From Symsagittifera roscoffensis (lineage: Eukaryota > Xenacoelomorpha > Acoela > Convolutidae): a DNA stretch of 64,000 bases. The notes under the pieces are model-generated. The model did no database searches. It had not been told where the DNA came from and saw nothing but the letters and a program-made list of their open reading frames with translations. A program made the translations under genes and the position numbers. Where the stretch lies: contig NC_087068.1 in NCBI RefSeq assembly GCF_963678635.1, forward strand, positions 12,902,027 to 12,966,026, in the 5' to 3' direction. Below, one piece after another: positions 54,801-64,000 of the stretch (its first letter is position 1; every line of letters begins with the position of its first letter).

Positions 54801-57800
54801 CGTATATTTTCTTTTCTCGTTTTTTTTTCGCTTGAAAACTTTTTTCTGCCAAAACATTTTCTGCTTATTTTTTATTGGCTTAGTGACATATTTTTAGGTA
54901 GTTTCAAGAAAACATAATTTTTTTGCTCCCTCAAAATGCTAGGATTGCACAAAATGCTGAAAATTTTAATAGAATTTATAGTTTTTCATGGCAACAGAAT
55001 AACCAAATTGTTTCAAATCAACAATTTTGGTATTTTGAGGGTGAGAGGGACTTAATACTTTTTGTTAGTTATATTCACCCTTGAGATAAGCAAGGGTATT
55101 GCAATCGGGTACTAGATTTTTTCCCCGAAAATAAATTTGTTCACAGAATTGTCAAAATTAGAATTGGTAATTTTAAGTTCAGATTTTTTAGCATTCCTGG
55201 CACATTTAATCTGTAGGTAACTATTAATCTTGGAACGGCAACGATCCTGGGTTCGAATCTGACCGAATCAAATATGTTTTAAGCAGGAAGTATTCCGTTT
55301 AAAAAATTGCAGGCTGATTATTTGTCTGCTTATGTTGTTTCGTCTTGGTTGCCACATTCTACAATTTTTTTGCTGTTCAAAACTAACATTGTATTTAGTT
55401 TAAGTGGTCTGATATATTTCTAATGTTATAAATTGTACTAGCCTTGACTTCGCATAATTTTTTTTCCTTAAAAGCTATTCTGACAACATTTTTCCTGTCA
55501 ACAGTTTTTTCAGCTTTTTTGCCTATGATAGGTTTAAGCGTATGTTATATCGGTTTTATGACCTCATGTTGCGTCTAGATGAGCAAAAAAGTATGTGTGT
55601 CCCTGTCTGTGTTTTGAGAGTGAGGGGGGCTTTATAACTTTTTAATAGTCTTAAACTTTTGAATTTTCTTCCGGCTCATTTTTAATTTTTCTTTTATTTG
55701 GGCTTAATAGGTTTCGGCCTATGTTTAACCGGATCAGTGACCTTATATTGTTTCATTCGAGGAGCAATAAAAGTTTTGTGTGCTTGTTTGTTTAGAGGGT
55801 GATTGGGACCTAATATAATTTTTTATAAGTCTTGGGTCTTTTTAATTTTTTTTTGGTTTAAAAGGTTTCTTCTAAGGTATTTTCGGCTTTGTTAACGCTT
55901 GGTAAATTGTCTTCTATTGCTAATTTCACATGCTGTTGTCTTGTCATGTTTTTATTTCAAAATTAGCTTTATTCATTTGGATAGATCTACTTTTTTTCCG
56001 AAATTTTCATTCGTTTTCCGACTTAGCGGCTGTTTTGTTTTGTATCGCAAGCGTTGCGATGCTCAGCTTTGCCTCTGTGTTTAAGTTTAAGAATTGCATT
56101 TCTAAAATTCCTCATGGTACAGTTATTTCAATTTGAGTTTTTGTGGTTTTTTCTTCATGTTTTCCTCATAAACTTTTGGAAAAAAAAGATTTCCTATAAT
56201 TTTTTGAAGATGACTTCCACTTTGTTTAATTTGTCAAATTTGAACACTTTCGGTCATAATTCAGATCGCGAATTTGTTTACTTTTCGAAAATATGTCTCA
56301 GCAAATTTGTTTTTTAGACTAACGGACACAAAAAAAGGAGGTACTGAAATCTCAATTCGGTTCTACTGCAATTTTTTTTGGTATTTTTATATCTCTCATT
56401 TTTACAGTTCTCCTTATTTAAACTAACCTTCACTTATTTATATTTAAAATGTTGTATTTATTTTAATGTGGTCAGCAGAACAATCCGTGCTACTTCGTTT
56501 GAATTATTAAGCATTGCAATCATCAGAAAAAAATGTCCTTTTGACGTTAATTTCTTGCTTCAAAAAATGCAGTTTAACTAAATTTACGAATAAAAAGGTG
56601 ATCCAAAAAAACTTGGAGTAAAAAGAAATAATTTGCTTTTGTTTTAGAGCAAAAAAGCGGAGGCTAGTCGCGTGGAGGACAAAGAGATGATCTTCGGCCA
56701 GATCCAGGCCACCCACTCCTTCCACCAGCTGGACTCTTTAGTCAAAGACCAACTCAGACAGTGGTTGTTCACAACGGCAGAACACATCATCCAACAGTCA
56801 TCCTCACAGACAGGTGAGATATTTTTGGATGGTAGTCAGCTATGGAATGAATTAATGGCGCTTGAAATATGACGCGGAGTTCTTTTCTAGTCAGAGTCAG
56901 AGTTTATAAATATGGATTGTCAGTGGGGAACCCGTGATTTCGTTAATCGGCCTTAGTTATTATAGGGCAAGCAAATTGCAGATCCGCTGGTCTAGTCGCA
57001 TATCAATTCGAAGTTCGATATATGATCAAGTTGAATTTTCTATAAAATTGGTGTGATGAATTATGGACTTAGATGACTTGATTCTTCTTCTTCTACTGCT
57101 GGTTATGTTAAACGAAAGAGGGTTTAAGATATTTTTAAGAGGTGCTGAATTAGAGAATGAATCGTCAGTGAAGCATAATACGCAGTTCAATTCCACAGAC
57201 TGTTATGTTTTACGAAAATTAAAACTTATTTTTATCACCGGTAACGCATTTGTAATGGGACGATTCTTTATGAATGCGATAAAGCGTAGCATACTCTCTG
57301 ACTGAAATATCAGTTGGTATGCCATTCTGAAGCTAAAACCTCTTAGAAGCCAGCATTAACGAGTAAGTATTAACTTAGTGTTGGTGTTTTAGTGTTGATA
57401 AACCAAGTGACGATTTATTTCTGGCTTCTTAAATTCAGTTTAAGTTTGACTACCGAGTCATTTTCAAAATTTAGTTTGCCTCAGGCAGCGATAACTAATG
57501 ATCTGTTGGCTGTGTTGATAGACCAAACTCTGGAGACAGGGAAGTTACTCATCCAGATCGCCTCCTGGTACTCCCAGTTGGGCAAGTTAGAAGAGGCTGA
57601 ACAGGTGTTCTCCAGAGCTGAAAAGATATTCACTTCATTCCCAGCTGAGGAAAAACAGCAGCTGGCAATGGCTAGTCTGCATAACAACAGGGGGTACATG
57701 TACAGCGAGAGGGGAAAACACGACGAGGTTAAATTCAATTTCTGAATGGGGCATTATGGTATTCGCAGAAAGTGGCAAAAGTTCTAGCCAATCAAACTTC

Positions 57801-60464
57801 TTGAAATTTGCCTAAGACGTGAACGAATGACTTCGCATTTTTAAATACCCAATTCGAATCGGCTAATTAAAGTTTTGTGTTTTCTGATATCTAGACCTGT
57901 CATATGAAGATCCTCTTTTTAGATCTATGCTACCAGAAGAACGGAGTCGAAAACTTGAATATGTCGAAAACCTTTTAATCCGCTTTGATTAAGCGTCAAC
58001 GACACCTCATTAAAATTGTTATTGGAATTCCGGTAAAGTGATTCATTCGTTAAACTCAAGTGAGAGTGCCCTTCAAAAAGGAAACTTTTCGGCCAAGTTC
58101 GAATGATATATTCATTCTAATGATTACTGGAAAATGTTTTTTTTTCGCATCGTGAACGGCTCGGTTAAAGGCGCCTCCGCTAGATTTGTAACTAACCACT
58201 GGTGAACAAACTTTTTTGACGAAGCTTTTCGATGAGAAAATAATTCTGTGGATTGACATTAACGTTCCATTTCCTGGTTAATCAAACTTTGTTCTCAGGC
58301 CTTGAAGAATTTCCAAGAAGCCGTCAAATTGAGAATGAAACACGAGAAAGACAGCTTAGAAATAGCATCTCTTTACAATAACATCGGGTCCATATATGGA
58401 AATGTTGGGAACTACGACAAAGCGTTCGAATATTACGAAAAAGACATGAAAATCAAAGAAAAACTTATCTCAAATTCATCGTCATCCTTTGAAAAATATT
58501 CATTAGCTACGAGTTTGAATAATTTATCCATGCATTATTTGAATTACAAAGATGATACTGTTAAAGCGAAAGAACTCGGCGAAAAGGCGCTCAAACTCGC
58601 GATCGAAAGTTTTGGTGCAGATCATTATGGACTTGACAAGTTCTACGAATGCATGGGAACTATTTGTCTCTACAATGGCGAGCTGGAAACAGCCGTTGAA
58701 ACCCTGGAAAAGGCTGCCAAAATTAGCAGGGTCAATTTAGGAGCAAATCACGTGAATGTGGGCAATATCAAGACGACTTTGGGTCTGGCGTATAAGAAGT
58801 TGGGCAAAATTGAGTTAGCCATTGAGTGCTACAAGGTGATTACTGCTCCAGTGTTTTTACACAAGCAAAGCTTGTGTAATAGTATGAACTATCTTTTTTT
58901 CCAACTTAAGTCGCAAATATTGTTGCGACAAAATGTGTTCATGTTGAAAGTATTCATTTTGATCATTAACGAGCTATTAAGTACACAGACTATTATATTA
59001 CAAATAGCACTGTAGCTTCAATGTATCATGGATTTGTAGCGTAGAGGTGGGAAAGAAGGAGTATTTTTTCGATAGGTTCTTTTATAATAGATATTTAAAA
59101 AATGATAGATATTTTAAATTTTATTTTTTTTTGACCCGTCAACCGGGCCAAAAAAAATAAAAATTTAAAATTCTTGAGAGAATGAAAAAGGAACTTGAAG
59201 GTATTGCTTGGCGAGTAATTTAACTTTTTTTTCAAAAACTGTAATTTGAAGCGTAATGAGAAAAACAAAATAGATTTAACTCTCATTATTTGAGAAAGAA
59301 TGGATAGTTTTTTCTAATACTTTAAATAATCACTAAATTATATAATTATTATGTTATTATTATATCATTTATTAGCTTCCAACTTATTATAAAAGCTTCC
59401 GAAGTTGTTTAAAAAGTGAAGCATTAGAAGGTGATGTATTGATAGGAATCGGAGCGTGTGCTGTGTGTGAGTTATGGGGCGGAAAACGAAGCATTGAGCA
59501 ACTTGTACCACAACACGGCTAGTCTATTGGCAGAGAAGGGAGACTTCAAAGGTAGCATCGAGTATAGACTGAAGGTAAGGAGGGAGCTAACTGTTCAGGA
59601 TTTGTAAAGTAAGCTAAATTATCGAAATGATACAAAAATATTCCGTTTCTTGTACTATTCCAGTGACTGATCTACTGTTGGTGCGTATGTTTTGTAATTT
59701 TGAAAACTTTTTCAACCACATTTCTTAGCTCAAATGTGCCGACAAAATTTACGTTACTGGTATTTGTTTCGCGGAATCCACGTTAATTTTGTTATTGGAA
59801 TCCACTTACATTGTAAGCATGTTTAAAGACTTGTCTCTGGAACCCAGGAACATACAGTATAATTGCTGGTCTTTTTAATTTGATGATATAAAAGTTTTTT
59901 GATCAACAATTTTTCTCAAGTTATTCTTCGTAGTTTCTACATGCAAGTCCCAAAAGTTTTTTTTTCAAATCGGGGAAACTCTTTTTGATTTTTTATGGAT
60001 TCCAAATCATGGCTGGAATGGCTTTAATATGATCTGGCCCCCATATAGCTTTCTTCGAAATAATCAAAATACCTCTGAAAAAAAAATAGTTTGAAACCAT
60101 ATTTCGTTCACTCGCTTTTTAAGGGAGTGGGTCGTTAAAAAGATGCCGTTCAGTATTTTCCGCTCATGGATGATTTTCAGAAATAATTTGATTGAAATAT
60201 GATCAACATATTCTGTAATCTGTATCCTAGGATCTTAAAATCTGCGAGGCCAAGAAGGGTACAAGTGGTCTGTCGGACAAGAACCTCTTCTGCTGTTTGA
60301 ACAGTCTGGCAGTGTGCTACTTCCAGAACAGTCAAGTGAAAGAGGCTGTAGAGTGTTACAATAAGTCGATAAAAATAGCGAAGAATCTGTTTGGAGAAGA
60401 CAGCGAGGAGTTCACGCAAACAAAAGACGACTTAGAAATCGCACAATCTTATTTGACAACATAG
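51838..60464 (+). CDS. TIR/HET-like 'SHAW' domain protein with C-terminal TPRs
   Basis: Exons 51838-52282, 52975-53123, 53526-53633, 56648-56812, 57485-57727, 58299-58835, 59446-59574 and 60231-60464 sum to 2,010 nt, 669 aa. Residues 1-50 are a Ser/Pro/Lys-rich tail. Residues 100-235 hold FVSHAWKY (106-113), FFWIDLFTNNQ (136-146) and LTRAWCLWEI (184-193), which resemble TIR and fungal HET motifs. From about 300 to 665 run kinesin-light-chain-type TPRs (examples: SLYNNIGSIYGNVGNYDKA, TLGLAYKKLGKIELAIECY). It is likely a cytosolic TPR scaffold or signalling protein; any enzymatic activity is unknown. Two introns need non-GT donors in this reading (GA at 53124, GG at 56813). Intron 3 carries SINE copies. 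AATAAA at 60595. A TTTCACTAG acceptor ends 2 nt before the ATG. Confidence 0.8.
54258..54420 (+). mobile_element. Degenerate tRNA-derived SINE
   Basis: An A-box-like TTTGGCGCAAAAATATCG and a B-box-like AGTTTGAGTCC, followed by a CGGACGACC remnant of the body; in TPR-gene intron 3. Confidence 0.45.
54452..54690 (+). mobile_element. Composite SINE, copy C
   Basis: Hairpin module (ACCCTTGC/GCAAGAGT, one mismatch) plus CGGGTACTAGACTTTTTTCC. B box GGTTCGAATCT at 54618 and body TTTTGTCTGCTTA follow. In TPR-gene intron 3. Confidence 0.7.
55077..55370 (+). mobile_element. Composite SINE, copy D
   Basis: Perfect stem ACCCTTG/CAAGGGT plus CGGGTACTAGA. B box GGGTTCGAATCT at 55249 and TTTGTCTGCTTATG follow. 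In the same intron and orientation as copy C. Confidence 0.72.
56042..56062. repeat. Palindromic GTATCGCA-type stem
   Basis: GTATCGCAA pairs with TTGCGATGC (one G-U). Related to 44974-44994 and 45287-45303. Confidence 0.5.
59112..59171. repeat. Long AT-rich palindrome
   Basis: Arms of about 23 nt (TTTTAAATTTTATTTT against AAAATAAAAATTTAAAA) flank a GACCCGTCAACCGGG centre. In TPR-gene intron 6. Confidence 0.55.
59770..59857 (+). repeat. Dispersed repeat, second copy
   Basis: Diverged match of 29874-29959; shared pieces GAATCCACTTACATT and AAAGACTTGTCT. In TPR-gene intron 7. Confidence 0.6.
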
Positions 60465-61815
60465 TTATTAGATTTTTAGACGTTAGGTTTTAGCGCATTT
60501 GTCAAATAACATCGGTATGTTTTGCTGTTATAAAAATTTTATTTCAAAGTATATTAATTTCACTTTATTTGGGAAAATATTTGAGTTTATTGTAAATAAA
60601 AAATTTTTAAACTGGACAATCATGTGAGCAACAAATAAAAACCCATACAGTCAAGAATATTTGGTCAATTTATATTTTGGTACGATTGTAAGAATGGAAA
60701 TTGGGGATTTAGTTTAGCTCAAATAGAGGAGCGCTCGCTTAGAATACGAAAAAAAAAGTTTTTTTTTTGGGAGGGGGGGGGGGGGTGTGTCGATGTCTAC
60801 TATCTCCACTCCATTCATTTTTTCAGTTTGCAGTGCCTTTAACGACAATATTTCAATATCAGATCACTGGAAAAGTTTCCACCATTCGTTCAAGCATTTC
60901 CGGTTGCTTCCCGTGTTTTCTTCTGACCGTTGGCTTGTGTTATTATAGTTGTTATGAGTAACTGAGGTAAAGGGAACGCAAACTTTCTACCACAAACTGC
61001 AAATCTAATCCAAAATATTTAAGTGTTTTTGCACTAATATTTAAGCGTTTTTGGAAAATTGAGTAATAGTTAATAAGATCATATTAGTTCTATCATCTTT
61101 TTCGCAATTGGTTGCAGTCATTTTCAAAAATTGTCTTTTTTAATTTTAGGAGGCGCTCAAATATTAATTATATGAAAACTAATTGCTATGAAGAAAATTA
61201 ATTGATGGTTATGAGCCAGCATTTGTATTCATTTTGATATCAATTAGGTGGTTAATAATCAAGGGCAAACAAAAGCGAATACGTCAAATTTGAAATTGCT
61301 CCAAAGAAGCAATGGTTGAGATATTTCCTTCTACTTAGCTAATTGTTTCAACTTTCGAAGAAAACGGAATATGCTTGAGCCAGTTTTTTTATTCAGTCAA
61401 TTTTTGATTTGTAACTAATCGTTTTTGACTGACTTTTGTCATCTGAAAGATATTGTTGTCCTGGGCCCAAATTGAAAAACCTGTGATTATTTTTCGTAAA
61501 GTTACGGGGATTTAAAAATAGCCAATTTGGCCAAATTGGGATATTTAACGTTAGATATATTGCGTTCTTATAACATGCGTAAGTGGTGGATTAACTTTCA
61601 AACGTTTTGCGCAAATTTTTGGAGATTTTTATCATTCTTGGTCTTTTTTGGGCTATGTGAGAGGCTTCTTTTGAAATAACTTTTTAATCAATTAACTTCG
61701 TAATTGTAGCTTTATTCGTGATTTACTAACAAAAGCCAAAATCACCCATTTTTGTGTTAAAATTGGTTACGAGCTTCGCAAAATAAAGTGCACCATGATA
61801 ATGGTGAAATTCGTC
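60465..61815. other. Intergenic, with a SINE head fragment and G-run
   Basis: TAGCTCAAATAGAGGAGCGC at about 60717 resembles a tRNA A-box half, but no B box follows. A run of 13-14 G lies at 60773-60785. No gene. Confidence 0.5.
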
Positions 61816-61990
61816 ACCCTTGCGATAAGCAAGGGTTTTGCATTTGGTTACTAGACTTTTTTTCCCGTAAAACTTTAGGCACAGAACGGTCAAATGGTAA
61901 AAAAAATGCATGTTTGCTTAATAACGTGGTAACTGTACTAGCTCCGTGCAGTTAAGACGCGGCATCTAGTTGTGTTACGTTAAGAGTTGC
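61816..61990 (+). mobile_element. Composite SINE, copy E (degenerate head)
   Basis: Perfect stem ACCCTTGC/GCAAGGGT at 61816-61836, then TACTAGACTTTTTTTCCCG. The tRNA-like part is barely recognisable. Confidence 0.55.
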
Positions 61991-63031
61991 AAATGAGTTT
62001 TTGTAGGATTCCAAAATTTTTGGTAGAGATCGGTCGGCTTCAGTTCTGTCGGCTCATTTTCCTAATTCTTTTTGTCGACTAATTTTTTTTTGATATTATA
62101 TGGGAGTGATTGAATTCTTTGAATGAAATTGAGGAAAAATTTAATCAACCTCTTAAAATAAATAAAGTGAAAAAAATTTAAACTAAAACATTTTCAATTT
62201 TTTTGTAATTTTTTTTCTCAGTTCAAGTAACAAAATTGGTTCAATCATTTGTTGATTTGTTGCAAGATCGACTGTATTTATAGCATTTTTTGGTGCAGAT
62301 AAAATAGCTCATTAATTTTGGCGCATTTTTTGTTCAGTTTTTTTGAGTTTTTCGATATTTGATTTTTGAATTTTTTTCTCATTTGTGATATCATATTAAA
62401 GCTTTATTATTGCTCTGGTAAAGCTGGTCTAATTTTTCTGTTTTTATGTCTGATTTACTGCAAAGCGAGTGGATGAGAAAGAGAAACTACTATTTTTTTA
62501 TAACGTTTTTAATTTATTAATAACTATTTCTTGCAGTAAATTATCTTGCTGCAGTCGGAATATTCCGTGCTATTTGTACTACAATTGGCTATCCTGGAAT
62601 TTTTAAAAACTGATTTTTTCACGGCATATTTTTTTTAAATTATTTTTCATTTGCAGAGACACTTTTTACATTTTTTGCCCGCGTTATTTAGTGCATCTCT
62701 GACACTGCGTTTGTTTTACAGAATGATTCTCTGGAACATCTATGCGTACAGGTATAATAATTGAAACCCAGTAAAAGCAAAAACGAAAAGTACCTCACGT
62801 TTCCGCTTTTTTTACTTAAAGAGCAAAATGAACAAACGTTCCATCTTTTCCAAAAACTTTCAATCATCCTTACTATCATACTTGCGCCCATTTGTGAAAC
62901 AGATCATTCAATATGTCGAAGTAGCCAATTTAAATTTCGAAGTCAGCAATAATCCTACACATGAACCACGTGAACTTTTTCAAGGATAGATTAATAAAGA
63001 GTCGTATGATGGATGTGAAAATTGTTTTCAG
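61991..63031. other. Intergenic
   Basis: AT-rich 5' flank of ZF11; no gene seen. The TTGTTTTCAG acceptor ends at 63031. Confidence 0.5.
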
Positions 63032-63034
63032 ATA

Positions 63035-63667
63035 ATGACCATGGACGCTTTCGAGGTTTCATTGACTTTGAACGATCTCTACTCGAATAAATTGACATGC
63101 TTTTCAAGTTTGAGGTTCAAGTTGTTGGATTTTGAAGAATCTAGTTCTCTAAATTCAGTTGGATCAAAAAATATTGCAGGTTTTTTTTCCATTACCTCAA
63201 CGAAACTAGAAAGTGATTCAAATTTTCTTCAAGTTAAAAAAGAACCGCAAGCTTCGATGCCTTTTGCAAGCCTTCCGAATAACCTTAAGAGACCTCTGCC
63301 ATCCAATCAAAAAACCGTCAGGAACATTCAGCCTGCTAAAAGAAAAACATTTGAACAAAGTGCAAATCCTGGAAACTCGAATTCGCCGAATGAAACTGCG
63401 GTGGCCAAAAAACAACTCTGGGCTTCGTGCGTTTTGGACAATGTTAAAATGTTCATGTGTGCTTTATGTGCTTACAAGACTAAAAACAATAGTGACATCC
63501 ACAGACATTGTCGAACTAAACATCCCGAAACTCTTCCTCAGTATAGGTGCTCTAGTTGTGATTTTTCGACTGCCGATAAACTTAAGTTGAAAAATCATTA
63601 TATGAAAAGTCACAATTTGGCCGAAATTATTGCAGCTGCAGCGGTAGAAGCGACGCCTATTAGTTAG
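63035..63667 (+). CDS. C2H2 zinc-finger protein ZF11 (subfamily C), intronless
   Basis: 210 aa from the first ATG, or 208 from the ATG at 63041, which aligns with ZF10's M-x-D-A-F-E-V and leaves a 9-nt leader like the other genes. The linker has NLKRPLPS and AKRKTF. Fingers are at C142-C145-H158-H163 and C172-C175-H188-H193; tail AAAAVEATPIS. It lies beyond the TPR gene, so either the cluster extends to the right or this copy was separated by insertion. Confidence 0.87.
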   Translation: MTMDAFEVSLTLNDLYSNKLTCFSSLRFKLLDFEESSSLNSVGSKNIAGFFSITSTKLESDSNFLQVKKEPQASMPFASLPNNLKRPLPSNQKTVRNIQPAKRKTFEQSANPGNSNSPNETAVAKKQLWASCVLDNVKMFMCALCAYKTKNNSDIHRHCRTKHPETLPQYRCSSCDFSTADKLKLKNHYMKSHNLAEIIAAAAVEATPIS

Positions 63668-64000
63668 TCATAGGACGTAGGACTTTGTTTTCAAACTGAA
63701 AACTAGTTGTCTTTGTATCGTTAATCATTTGAAATTAGTTTTTCACCATTTAATCTTCGTTTAGATGATGAAATTTTGTCTAGATTGGTTGAATCTTTAT
63801 GTCAATTAGGTTATTTGTGTTTAAAATCGTAGATTTTTTTTGTTACCGTTAGATTGTGGTTTAAGCAATTATTTTTACTTCTGCAGAGCCTGATGAAATC
63901 AAAGTTTGGAATCAATGATTGAAATGATTTGGTTGTACGAAGTTTTCGTTGAAATTTTCATATTTTGAAATTTTGTTAGGAAATTGGTGCATCAAGCTGG
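63668..64000. other. 3' flank of ZF11
   Basis: AT-rich; no further gene visible before the window ends. Confidence 0.5.

Noticed and set aside
58150-58200. tRNA-like text (GGCTCGGTTAAAGGCGCC) in TPR-gene intron 5
   Set aside because: Only an A-box-like half is visible, with no B box at the proper distance.

Overview
The window is animal nuclear DNA (AT-rich, spliced genes, tRNA-derived SINEs, MITEs, C2H2 zinc-finger genes). The best guess at the lineage is an appendicularian (larvacean) tunicate, at low to moderate confidence. Two things suggest it: every coding gene found has a splice acceptor 2-27 nt before its ATG, as spliced-leader trans-splicing would give, and up to three introns look like G(A/C/G)-AG types, which have been reported in Oikopleura. 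No sequence here proves the species.

Positions 1-22042 hold a tandem array in which tRNA-Lys and tRNA-Asn type genes alternate about every 200 bp, all on the minus strand. The array starts outside the window. I placed 47 full-length Asn-type units and about 45 full-length Lys-type units, plus truncated ones. Many have changed anticodons: GTC, GTA, GCC, GGT or GAT in the Asn body, and GTT, TTA, ATA, ATT or TTC in the Lys body. Blocks of about 2.1, 2.1 and 1.3 kb are tandemly duplicated inside it. From 19.6 to 22.0 kb the array is scrambled into shards, and from 23.1 to 24.3 kb it decays into relics.

Positions 26-46 kb, and again 63 kb, carry eleven small (179-210 aa) plus-strand genes, labelled ZF1-ZF11 here. 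Each has an N-terminal region of about 50 aa that I do not recognise, a basic KR-rich linker and two C-terminal C2H2 fingers. There are three subfamilies: A (ZF1-4 and ZF7, one phase-0 intron), B (ZF5 with two introns, ZF6 with none) and C (ZF8-11, no introns). They are probably a lineage-specific expansion of nuclear DNA-binding proteins.

Positions 46.8-51.8 kb are repeat-rich: a MITE-like element, a 1.29-kb direct duplication with nested 187-bp repeats, and SINEs. Positions 51838-60464 hold one eight-exon gene (about 669 aa) with a TIR/HET-like 'SHAW' domain followed by kinesin-light-chain-type TPRs. The dispersed SINE family couples a stem-loop module to a tRNA-like head with a B box. I saw no rRNA, CRISPR array or virus.
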